Shown here piece after piece: positions 19,337 through 30,000 of a DNA stretch of 60,173 nt. The DNA is taken from positions 1-60,173 of the forward strand of contig DBXY01000044.1 of NCBI GenBank assembly GCA_002309765.1. Direction: 5' to 3'. Positions within the stretch are counted from its first letter, which is position 1; each line of letters begins with the position of its first letter. The notes beneath the pieces were generated by a model. That model saw nothing but the letters and a program-made list of their open reading frames with translations. It ran no database searches and was not told the DNA's origin. The position numbers and the translations under genes were made by a program. This DNA comes from Verrucomicrobia bacterium UBA1200 (GTDB lineage Bacteria; Verrucomicrobiota; Kiritimatiellia; RFP12; UBA1067).

Positions 19337-22300
19337 ATGAAAAAGTTGTGGTTGTTCAGTTTGGTGAGCGCGCTTACTGCGGTGTCAGCTTGGGCCGCCG
19401 ACCCGGTAGCGGGCGAAAAATGGGAAATTGAAACCGGCGAGCAGAAATCGCTTTCTGCCGCGCTCGCTATTCCGGAATTGCAGGTGGATGGGGAATTGAC
19501 GCTCGAAAACGGCGCGGTGCTCTCCGTATCTGGCGAGGCCGTCAACGCCTTGGGCACAACCACCGGTAAAACGGGCATCATGACCATCAAGAACGGTGCC
19601 TCGGCGACTTTCACCGGTACGTTAGACGCGGCAGCACCCACTGACAGCCAGGGACTGGCGCTCGGCGCGGCAGGCGGATTTGGAACCGTCACCGTCGAAG
19701 CGGGCGGTACGCTGACAGTCGAAAATGGCCGACTGTTTCTGGGTCGCAACGGTAGTAACGACAATCGTGACCTCACCTCAAAGGGCGTACTCAACATCTT
19801 CGGCACCGTCACCGCGCCTACCTTAGCGTCCGCAGCGTGGTACGCAAGCGCAGACTCCTCGAAGTACGGTTCGTACGTCTTGGACGAAATCGCCATCGCC
19901 GGCGAGATTAACCTCGAAGAAGGAGGGGTGCTGGAAACCCGGCGCATCTACTGCCACGACATCAGCCGAACAATTTTCAACTTCAAGGGCGGCACATTGC
20001 GCGCATTGGCCCAAAACGACAATTTCATAAGCGGCCAGGGCATAATGATAAACATCGAAGAGGGCAAAAACCTGATTTTCGACACCAACGGTTATCACAT
20101 TCGCATCCTGCCTTCCTCCGCGCAACCGGATTTCTTCCAGTTTAAAGGTGCGGGCGGCTTCATCAAGCGCGGCGCCGGTTATCTGCAAATTTGCGACTAC
20201 GCGGAACAAAACACCTTTACCGGCCCGATCGTGGTGGAGGAAGGCATCTTCTCACTGGGTCGGGCACTCGCGGAAGGGCAGACAGTCTATGTGAAGAAAG
20301 GCGCACAATTCTATCCCGCGGGTGCGGGAGACATCGGGAAAATCACCTACGAAGACCCCACGGAGGCCGCCGGCGGACTCTACAGTGTTCAAACCAGACT
20401 TTATGACGGTCTAGACCTCTTGGGTATGGGCCCCACCTATTTCACCGATGCGCTCGGTGGCCCGATATGGGCTTGGGGCGGCGAAGTCCACGGCACCGTC
20501 ACCCACTCCGCCGACATCAGTCCAACCCATCCCTTCAATCTCGTCGGACAGGGCTACCAACTGAACCTCTACAACACCGGACTTCAGGATTTGCCGCTTA
20601 CGCTTTCCGGTACGGGTACGTTCATGTTCGGCGGCAGCTACACCAACACCACCGACAACACAATCACCTTTACGGATTCCGTAAAATACTTGCAAGAAAA
20701 GGAGTTCGCAATTACCGGTGATAACGGCGTGATGCCGACGTTAACGGTATCCGGACCGGGCACATTTCAGGTCAACAACGCGATGTTCGTAGGCTGCGAA
20801 GGCAAAGACGGCGAATTTTACGTTAAGGACGGCGCAACCGTAAATATTACCGGAGAGTTGCGTATCGGCGGCAATGCCAGCACCCGCCAAAAGGTCAAAG
20901 GCCGCGTGATTGTCGAAAATGCGTCCCTCAACAACACGGGATCCGACACCAGGTTCGCCCCTAATACACTCAACGACGGCAGTGACTATAACACGCTATT
21001 CAACGAGCTGATACTCAACCCGGGCGGCATTATGCAAGCGCGCCACTTCAACCGTAACGACGACGCCCGTTCCCGTATCGTGTTTGCGGGCGGGACACTC
21101 GTTCCCAGCCAGGATCATACCGACTTCTTAACCTCCGGTCAGAACGGCATATTCGAGGTAGAAGCTAAAGAAAACAGCGACATCCGTTTAAACATCGGCA
21201 CGAAACAAGTAGGTATCACAAGTAACCATACCCACATCTTCGGCGACGGCGGACTTGAAATCATCGGAAGCGAAAACAACCCCGTCGGTGCCTTAACACT
21301 CGGCAAAACGGGATTAAGCGATTTCGAGGTCACCTATGCGGGCAACACGAAAATCACGGGCGCCACGCTGAAACTGGGAGTGCCGCTACCCGAAGGCAAT
21401 GTCATATCGGGGTCGCGGGGAACGATCGGAATCAACGGATTCACCATTGAAAACCCCTCTGGCGATGTGAAGGTCAAGGGGCCGGGTACGGTTGTCATCG
21501 GGCGGGACAACGCAGACGCCACCTTAAACACTCAACTCGATGGAGTACAACTGCTTAAGGTCGGTACCGGTGCACTCACCCTCGACACGGCCTTCGACGG
21601 CGCTTTGACCATTAAGGAAGGCTCGGCGACCGTCAAGGGCAATACGGCAGCCTACTCCAGCTACCGGTTCAAGGTAGAAAACATCAAGGGGCCGCTCGAT
21701 GCGAACAATGTCAACTCGATGCAATTTGCGGAACTGGTCCTCCTGTGCGGCACCACTGATGTAACGCGCCCCTACAAAAATATCTCCTTTGACTCTACGA
21801 CGGACAACAACGGCAGCACTTATCCGGCAAATGAGGCCCCCGGAAATGCCGTGGATGGCAAGATTTCCACCAAGTGGCTTGATTTCCGGGCACACCCGAA
21901 CCGTACCGCAGCCGACCGCAACCGCGTTTGGCTGCAAATCGACTACAACCAGCCGAAGACCATCACCGGCTACATCTTGGTTACCGCAAACGACACACCC
22001 GGTCGTGATCCCTCCGCATGGCGTTTGCAGGGCAGTAATGATGGCGGCGCGACGTGGACAGACCTTGATGTGCGGACGGACTATGTGGCTACGGACGTAC
22101 GATTCAATCCGTCCGAAATCTTCACGGTAGGCGGCGCGTTCGGATCTTCCACGGTCGTAACCGTAAAGCCGGGTGCGACACTGCGCGTGGACGGCGGCAA
22201 TGTCCCCATCTCCGTGCTGGACAACAACGGCACGGTGGAACTGGTTAACGGCGCAACGCTCACAAGCGATGGCGGCTATATTAATGGCACGGTTACGGGC

Positions 22301-23899
22301 ACCGGAGCCCTTGAAGTGACGGGCGGAGAGGTGACGCTGGTAGGAAATTCGACCTACACCGGCGACACGCACGTGTCAGGAGGCATCCTTAATGTTGGTG
22401 CGGGAGTTAATGCTCCCGCCACACACAGTTTTGACGGCAAGTACTTCCGGCTCACTATCAAGCGCAGTAACGGCGGAAACAACGGCTCCGGAGCCAACAA
22501 TTTCACGCTACAGGCCTCTGAGTTCCAATTATACAACGTCAGCGGCGAGATGCAGAACAAGTTTCTTAAGATTCAGGGTATCGGAATTGCGGCACCGGCA
22601 CTCAATGCCAATTCCTTTACTTGCGCAGAAAATTACGCCAATGCAACCGGCACCGGAAACGAAGTGGTGACCAACCTTTTCGATGGTGCCACCAGCACAA
22701 AATGGTACTGCTCTGACGCTGTTAACGGCAAAGCCCCGAATTACCACGTAATCACGATGCGGCTCGCGGACAATGCCGACCCCATCACCAGTTACAATTT
22801 CTTTACTGCGAATGACCATGTGCGCCGCAGCCCCACCGACTGGACGCTGGAAGGCAGTCGCGACGGCGTCACGTGGGAAAAACTGGACGAACGCTTTTGG
22901 GCACCGCACACCACCTATACGGCCAATGGCGACTACAGCGCCGAATCCATTCGAACGAAACCGTTCAACAACGGCGTCAATTATGAGTTCGAATCGCTGG
23001 CACGGCCTTTGTCGTTCAAGGGTAAATTCCTGCGCTTCACCTTCAAGAAAACCGCGGGCAACACGATGTTGCAACTCTCCGAGCTGCTGGTCTTGAACGC
23101 GCTGGGTGAGAATGAGGCTTACGGACTGACGAAGGCTGCCGACGCTACCCCGGCGGCGAATCTCCAACCCGGCACTTTCTGTAAAGGCAATAACTACAGC
23201 GCGGGCGGCAGCGGCAGCGAGGATATGGACAAACTTTTCGACGACAACACTAATACCAAGCTGTGCGCCAACAATAATGACATGGCAGGTGGCGAAGCCA
23301 ATTACCGTGTCCTTACGATGCGGCTGAAGGATGATGCGCTGCCGGTGAACGGCTATTTATTCGTGACCGCCAACGACCGCTTGGACCGTAGCCCGTCCGA
23401 CTGGATGGTCGAAGGCAGCGAGGACGGCGAGACCTGGGTCACTCTCGACGAGCGTGCCGGTGTCGCCCAACCTTATTGCCTATATACCGCAATGAACGCG
23501 GGCCATCCCTTTACCTTTGGTTCGCTCGCAAATGGCGGGGCGTCGCTTCCGGCCGGATCTTACGTGCAGGTGGACGCTGGCGCGGCGATGACCCTTAACA
23601 GCGCGAACGCCATCATCGATAAACTGCGAGTTGACTGCACGCTCGGCGGCGGTACGATTACCTCGTTCCGCCCGGCGGAAAACGGCATACTGGATCTGGT
23701 CAATTTGCCGGACACCAGCATCACCGCACTTGACGGCATGGAAATCCCGCTGACATTGTCCGACATCAAGGCGGAAGAAAACCTGACCAGTTGGCGGGTT
23801 TCGGTTAACGGCGTCGCCCGTGACGGATTGCGGATTCTCGTCAATGACGAAGGTAAGTTGACGCTGTTCTGCGGCGGCACGCTGATCATCATCGAATAA
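19337..23899 (+). CDS. Giant exported autotransporter-type beta-helix protein with three F5/8-type C domains
   Basis: The 1520-residue product has a signal peptide (cut near AWAAD). It consists mainly of short beta-strand repeats of the autotransporter-associated type (for example VTVEAGGTLTVENGRLFLG and GTGALEVTGGEVTLVGNSTYTG). Three discoidin (F5/8 type C) carbohydrate-binding modules follow at about 775-930, 1031-1208 and 1225-1395, each with the W-x-L-x-GS-DG signature. No C-terminal outer-membrane beta-barrel exists; the chain ends with GGTLIIIE. It is probably surface-attached or secreted and glycan-binding. The frame is open to 19265, but the ATG at 19337 has AAGGAG at correct spacing and a classical signal follows. 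Confidence 0.85.
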   Translation: MKKLWLFSLVSALTAVSAWAADPVAGEKWEIETGEQKSLSAALAIPELQVDGELTLENGAVLSVSGEAVNALGTTTGKTGIMTIKNGASATFTGTLDAAAPTDSQGLALGAAGGFGTVTVEAGGTLTVENGRLFLGRNGSNDNRDLTSKGVLNIFGTVTAPTLASAAWYASADSSKYGSYVLDEIAIAGEINLEEGGVLETRRIYCHDISRTIFNFKGGTLRALAQNDNFISGQGIMINIEEGKNLIFDTNGYHIRILPSSAQPDFFQFKGAGGFIKRGAGYLQICDYAEQNTFTGPIVVEEGIFSLGRALAEGQTVYVKKGAQFYPAGAGDIGKITYEDPTEAAGGLYSVQTRLYDGLDLLGMGPTYFTDALGGPIWAWGGEVHGTVTHSADISPTHPFNLVGQGYQLNLYNTGLQDLPLTLSGTGTFMFGGSYTNTTDNTITFTDSVKYLQEKEFAITGDNGVMPTLTVSGPGTFQVNNAMFVGCEGKDGEFYVKDGATVNITGELRIGGNASTRQKVKGRVIVENASLNNTGSDTRFAPNTLNDGSDYNTLFNELILNPGGIMQARHFNRNDDARSRIVFAGGTLVPSQDHTDFLTSGQNGIFEVEAKENSDIRLNIGTKQVGITSNHTHIFGDGGLEIIGSENNPVGALTLGKTGLSDFEVTYAGNTKITGATLKLGVPLPEGNVISGSRGTIGINGFTIENPSGDVKVKGPGTVVIGRDNADATLNTQLDGVQLLKVGTGALTLDTAFDGALTIKEGSATVKGNTAAYSSYRFKVENIKGPLDANNVNSMQFAELVLLCGTTDVTRPYKNISFDSTTDNNGSTYPANEAPGNAVDGKISTKWLDFRAHPNRTAADRNRVWLQIDYNQPKTITGYILVTANDTPGRDPSAWRLQGSNDGGATWTDLDVRTDYVATDVRFNPSEIFTVGGAFGSSTVVTVKPGATLRVDGGNVPISVLDNNGTVELVNGATLTSDGGYINGTVTGTGALEVTGGEVTLVGNSTYTGDTHVSGGILNVGAGVNAPATHSFDGKYFRLTIKRSNGGNNGSGANNFTLQASEFQLYNVSGEMQNKFLKIQGIGIAAPALNANSFTCAENYANATGTGNEVVTNLFDGATSTKWYCSDAVNGKAPNYHVITMRLADNADPITSYNFFTANDHVRRSPTDWTLEGSRDGVTWEKLDERFWAPHTTYTANGDYSAESIRTKPFNNGVNYEFESLARPLSFKGKFLRFTFKKTAGNTMLQLSELLVLNALGENEAYGLTKAADATPAANLQPGTFCKGNNYSAGGSGSEDMDKLFDDNTNTKLCANNNDMAGGEANYRVLTMRLKDDALPVNGYLFVTANDRLDRSPSDWMVEGSEDGETWVTLDERAGVAQPYCLYTAMNAGHPFTFGSLANGGASLPAGSYVQVDAGAAMTLNSANAIIDKLRVDCTLGGGTITSFRPAENGILDLVNLPDTSITALDGMEIPLTLSDIKAEENLTSWRVSVNGVARDGLRILVNDEGKLTLFCGGTLIIIE

Positions 23900-23927
23900 C
23901 GCCGACTTCATAACTTTACGTTTCACT

Positions 23928-23968
23928 ATCCGCGCCGCGCATCGTAAAGATGCCGGCGCGGATTTTTT
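23928..23968 (+). terminator. Rho-independent terminator of the 1520-aa protein gene
   Basis: ATCCGCGCCG (23928-23937) pairs with CGGCGCGGAT (23954-23963), extended inside by GCATC/GATGC around GTAAA, then a run of Ts. The stem is 15 bp with one bulge. Confidence 0.9.
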
Positions 23969-24018
23969 ATGCGAAACATGCGTCCGCCGCAGACTATCCT
24001 CCCAACTCCAAAGGATGC

Positions 24019-24047
24019 TTGACCCACTTTCACCGCTTTGATAAAAT
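24019..24047 (+). promoter_or_regulatory. Promoter of the 2668-aa LTD/CotH protein gene
   Basis: TTGACC (24019-24024), 17-base spacer, TAAAAT (24042-24047). Start near 24054, leader of about 30 bases to the ATG at 24084. Confidence 0.68.
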
Positions 24048-24083
24048 AGATATTCAATAGTGGTTTTAGTAGGGGTTTGCCGT

Positions 24084-27000
24084 ATGAAGAAAAAGTGGAC
24101 AGTTCTGGCAATTATGGTTGCGTTAAACAGCCTTTACGCCATTAAGGCGAAGGCAACGAACGGCTTTTTTCTGGAATTCTACCCCAACCTATCCATCACC
24201 GGCAGCAACGGACTTGTCACCGACCTTACTTCCAATGCCAATTACCCGGACAACCCGTCATCCGAACAGATTATCGAAGGCCCGTTCCGCGCACCTAACA
24301 ATATTGGCGACCGGTATGGCCAGCGGGCCCGGGCTTACCTGACCCCGACCTCCTCCGGCACGTACTATTTCTATCTTTCGTCCGATAACGCCGGCGAACT
24401 CTACCTAAGCACAAATGACAATCCGGCAAACAAAACCAAAATCGCCTACGTCGAGGTTTATACCGCCGAAAACGAATGGACTAAATACGCCATCCAAAAA
24501 TCCGCCGCCATCTCCCTTACCGCCGGCAGACGTTACTACATCGAGGCACTGATGGTTGAGGAAACCGGCGGCGACAACCTAATGGTAGGCTGGACCACCA
24601 ACAGCAACAACAGCAACATCACCGTGCTTCCGCAAGCGTGCCTTACCCCGTACCAGGATCCTCCGGTCATCACCACCCAGCCTGTAGCCTCGCAAGTCTA
24701 TCCGCAAAACGTCGGCACCGGCAGTGCCACCTTCACCATCGGAGTGAAGCGACCCACTTTCTGCTCCTACCAATGGCTAGACGCCGCCGGCAATGAAATC
24801 GCCGGAGCCACCGACGCATCCTACACGGTGGCTGTTACCGCCGAAAACATCGGTGCCGAATTCCGTTGCCGGGTCACCAATTACGGAGGAACCGTGACCT
24901 CCCAGTCCGCCGCCATCACCGTGATTCCTGATACCACCCCGCCGACACTGGAGTCCTTTTCGCTCGGCGAATCCGCCGACACGCTTTACCTGACTTTCTC
25001 CGAACCGCTGGCGGAAAATCTGACGGTCTCCGATTTTTCCTTGTCCGGGTACACGGTGACCGGCATCGCACTTGCAAACGGAGGACGCACCGCTGCGCTG
25101 ACTCTCAACCCCGCGCCCTCCAGCGGCGTAACCATCACACTCGGCTACACGGTGTCCGACCGTGCCAGCCCCGCCAACACCGCCACCGTGTCGGGGAAAA
25201 CCATCACCCTACCCGCCCCGGCCGCAATCCCGGACCGGATTCGCTACGGCGCGGTGGAGAGTCCCGGTCCATCTTCGCGCCGGACCGCAATCGCCATTAC
25301 CGAAATCCAAGCCGCCCCCGCCACGCGTAATGACGGGAAGGATCTGCGATTCGTCGAGATTTACAACAGCAATCCCTTCCCGGAAAGCATCGGCGGATAC
25401 ACGCTCTCCGGTTCAATCGAATACACCTTCCCCGCCGGTTACCGTATCCCCGCCAACGGCTACGTGGTGGTAGCCGCCTCACCGGCGGACATTGCCGAGG
25501 TTTACGGTATCTCCAACGTGGTGGCGGCCGACTCGGCGGACAACTTCAGCCTGCCGTTCGCCATCACATTCAACGACGAGCTTAAGGCGTGGCTCTCTAC
25601 CATCAAAGTCGAAGATGCCGACCCGTGGCCGGCCGGAATCAACGGCACCGGGCATTCGTTGGTGCTGGCGCGTCCTTCCTATGGCGATGGCACCCCGGAC
25701 GGCTGGGCGCGGTCGGCATACATCGGAGGTTCGCCTGGCAAAACCGATCCCGCCCGCCCAACGGATTTCTCCGGGTTGCTGATCAACGAGATTCTGCCGG
25801 CCAGCCAGGACGATGGCGGATTCATCGAACTGTTAAACGCCGCGGCCTCAGCCAAGAACCTCGCGCAATGCACGTTGGAACGCCGAAACGGATCATTCAC
25901 TTTCCCCGCCGGCAACACCGTCTCCGCCAAAGCAAAAAAAGTTTTTGACGCGGCCCAGCTTGGATTCTCCGCCAACGGCGCTGGTGACGAACTGTTGCTG
26001 CGCGCCCCCAACGGCGCGGGCGCGTACATCATCGATGCGGTGCGTCTTCCCGCCACCGAAGCCGGACGCAGCTACGGGCGTTACCCCGACGGCGGCCCGC
26101 TGATGAGCCGACTGGAATCCGTCACCCCGGCAACCGCCAACGCCAAGCGCGCCGCCACCCCGGTGGTTCTGAACGAACTGATGTACAACCCAATCACCGA
26201 AGACAAAAACGACGAATACATCGAGTTGCTAAACCTTACCGGCGAAGACATCACGCTGGCCGGATGGACACTCTCCGGCGGCATTGACTACGAATTCACC
26301 GAAACCATCGCCGCCAACGGGTATTTCGTAGTGCCGAGCAAGAAAGCCAACTTCCGCGCCCTTTACCCCGGCGCAACGGACATGATGGCGCAAGATAGCT
26401 ACTCCGGGTCGCTCGGCAACAGCAGGGACACCGTGCGGTTATCCCAGCCGTTGCAGGTGTGGGACTGCGACGCCAACGAAATGACAACCATGCAAGTCGC
26501 TATGGAAGAGGTCACTTATCGCGACGGCGGCGAGTGGGGCAAATGGGCTGACGGCGGCGGATCTTCGCTGGAACGGGTTGATCCGAGGGCCGACCCGCGG
26601 TTGCCAAGCAGCTGGGGCGACAGCGACGAAACCAAAACTTGCGATTGGACCACCATATCCTACACCGGCACCCTTGAACTGGGACGGACGGATGACAGCA
26701 ACGGAACTCCGGACGAAGTGCAAATCGGTTTGTTCGCCGCCGGAGAATGCCTGATTGACTCCGTGGTGCTGAAACAGGAAACCGGAAGCAATCTGGTGCA
26801 GAATGAATCCTTTGAAAATGGCACCAGTTATTGGGCTTGGTACGGTACCCATGACCAAACCACCATCGAGTCCAATCCCGACTCCGACAACGGCAGCCAC
26901 GTGATGCACTTGCGGGCCGTGGCCCGTCTGCACACCGGCGGCAACGGGGTTCGCGGCACATTGAAGTCTTCGGTCGGTACCAGCGGACGCGCCACTATCA

Positions 27001-30000
27001 GTATGCGTGCGAGGTGGCTTAAAGGGTGCCCGCAAATCATGATGCGCGCCCGTGGCAACTGGATTGAAGCTTTCGGCGACCTTACCACCACCAAGGCATT
27101 CGGAACCCCGGGGGCCCGCAACAGCCGGGCGTTGGACAATATCGGCCCGTCCATCACCAGCGTAACCCACTACCCGCTATTGCCCACCAATGGTGAGGCA
27201 GTCACCATATTCGCGAGAATCGACGACCCCGACGGAATCATGGGGGCCGCAGTCCGTTGGCATAAGGACGAATCCGCCGTCACCAACACCGCAATGATGG
27301 CGGCTTGTGGCGGCGGCTGGTACAGCGCCACCATCCCCGCCGGGCAAACCTCCGGCGCACTGGTCGGTTTCCAGATCGACGCCATAGATGCCGCAGATCC
27401 CGCCGCCACTGCGACATTCCCGGCCGACACTTCCCGCGAGTGCCTGTACCGCTACGGAGAACCCCGCACCAGCAACACGCTGGGCGTGTACCATTTCTGG
27501 ATCACCCAAAACAAGATCCGTGAGTGGGCGGCACGCAAGTTGGACAGCAACTCGCCGGTAGATATGGCGTTCGTTTACAACAACGACCGCGTGGTTTATT
27601 TCGCCGGAGCGCAGTTCGGAGGATCACCGTTCCACAGCACCGGCGTCGGCAAGAACCCGATCAATAACGGCAACTCAATCGATTACAAAATTGATTTTCC
27701 GAAGGACGATATGGTACTGGATGACGACGGCATGGTGCTGCCCACCGTCGGCAACAAGGGAAACGATGTCACCGCGGTCAAGGAACAACTCGCCTACGCT
27801 TGGGTGCGACGTCTCGGACTGCCCAACGTGCACCGTCGTTTCATCCACATTTACGCCAACGGCACCCAACAGAATTCTTACCGGGTTTACGAAGACACCG
27901 AAAAGCCCAACAGCAGTTTTTTGCGGCATTGGTTCAAAGAGGGTTCCGATGGCGATCTGTTCAAACTCGATGACTGGTTCGAATACGCCCATGACCTGAA
28001 CAGCTTCACCTACAGAATCGGCGGAGTGGAAATCGGGGCAACGTTGCAATCATTCAAGACTTTCAACAATGACGGAGTACTGGAGCACAAACTGCCACGT
28101 TACCGCTGGAACTGGCTGAAACGCGCCTGCTCAAATTGGCAGTACAACGATTACACCAACTTCTGGGGATTGGTTGACGTAATGAATCTGCCGAATAACG
28201 AAATCGACGCCGCCATCGCCGAGACCGTTAATGTCAAAGCCTTCACCGGGGCAATAGCGGTGAACCAGTTCATCGGCAACTACGACAGTTACGGCACCCG
28301 AAGGGGCAAGAATATGTACCTCTACGGTGGCGACGGTTATCTCTGGACGCTGCTCGCGTGGGATATGGACATCAGCTTCACCCAAGACACCAGCCTCACT
28401 TTGACCCAGCCGATCAACCCGCTAGACAGCGGTTTCCCGAACCACGATCCTGTAATCTGGGCGTTTTTAAAACGGCCGTGGATCACCCGCGAATTCTGGC
28501 GCCAGGTCATTAAAATCGCGAAAGGCGCGGCATCGGACTCCATCGAAATGCAGGAAGCGGTTGAACGCAACGCCGCCCTGCGCGCGGACGGCTGCAATCT
28601 CAACACGTTCACCGCCGTCGCCGACAAAATCGCAACGCGGACAGCTAGCGTCAACAGCCAGATTGCCGCCCTTAACGCGCCAAGGTTTGCGCTTACCTCC
28701 CCCGTCGGCAACCCGGTGGAGGTTGAGACTTCGGTCTTTAACGTAGCCGGCGTGGCTCCGTTCGAAGTCACCGACATCACGGTGGATGGAAAACCGCTCA
28801 CCGTTACGTGGACCAATCCCACCAACTGGATCGCCTCGGTAACTATGCACGGTCGGAATCACACCTTCGTCTTTGAAGCGCTGGCCGAGGACGGGACTTC
28901 GCTCGGCACCGAATCGCTGTCCGTAAAGTACACCGGAAGTTCGATATCTTCCGGCGACCGTTTTCTCGTGATCAACGAGATTATGAACCGTCCGGAAACC
29001 GAGGGTGGCGGTTACGTGGAGATTTACAACACCTCAAGTTCCAACACTCTGGAACTGACCGGTTTTTACTTGGACGGCAACATCAAATTCACCTTCCCGG
29101 ACGGATGGATGCTGGGACCGGCAAGTTGCGCCGTGGTAGCTGAAGACTCTACGGTGTTCCAGTCGCTCTACGGCGGGATCCGCGCTTTGGCCGGTGCCGG
29201 CAGCGGCACGCTCGGCGAATCAGGAATTGTAAGGCTACGCCGCCCGGCGACCGGGATGGAGCTGGACGATCCTATACTCGATGCGGTGAATTACGGCGCG
29301 CCAGGATGGCAGTCCGAAACCGATGCCGGGATCCCGTACCAGCGAATCGACCCGTTAGGCGGCAGTTGCCAGCCAGCAAACTGGTGTATCTCAAAAACCG
29401 CGTCGCATTCCGTGAGCGGACACACCATTCTGCCGTTGAACACCAGCTGGAGCTACTACAACTCCGGTTATCCCGGCACCGGTTGGCAACTGGACTCCTT
29501 CGATTTCAGCGGATGGGAATCCGGCCCTGCCCCGCTGGGCAAGGACAGCGACGCGTCAGGATGGCAGACTCCCCTCGCGACCACATTTAACATTACCAGC
29601 GGACGCTGCACCTATTACTTCAAGACCTCGTTCAATTACTACAATCTCTCTAAAAACGCCGGAGACAACATCTTCCCGAATTCGCCCTCCCAAGATCTTA
29701 TCTCCCACGGCTATTTGGTCCACCGCTGGAGTTTCAACGGCAATCTGACGGATTCCGTAACCGGCGGATCCGCTACGCTTAAAGGCAGCAGTTCCCTGAA
29801 CAACGCCGGGACCGGGGTGTACTGCCGCGGCGGTAACCGCGGCACCTCCTGGGTGGATTTGGGCAGCAACGTACTGCCGGCCGACAACTCGCCGGTCACC
29901 ATCGAAGTTTGGTACACTCCGCACAGCGTGCAGACCTGGAGCCGCGTCTTCGATTTCGGAGGTTCCACCATCTCCTACCTCACGCTAGGATACAACAACA

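Noticed and set aside
23926..24111. 61-codon minus-strand frame
   Set aside because: It lies over a terminator, a promoter and the start of the giant gene.
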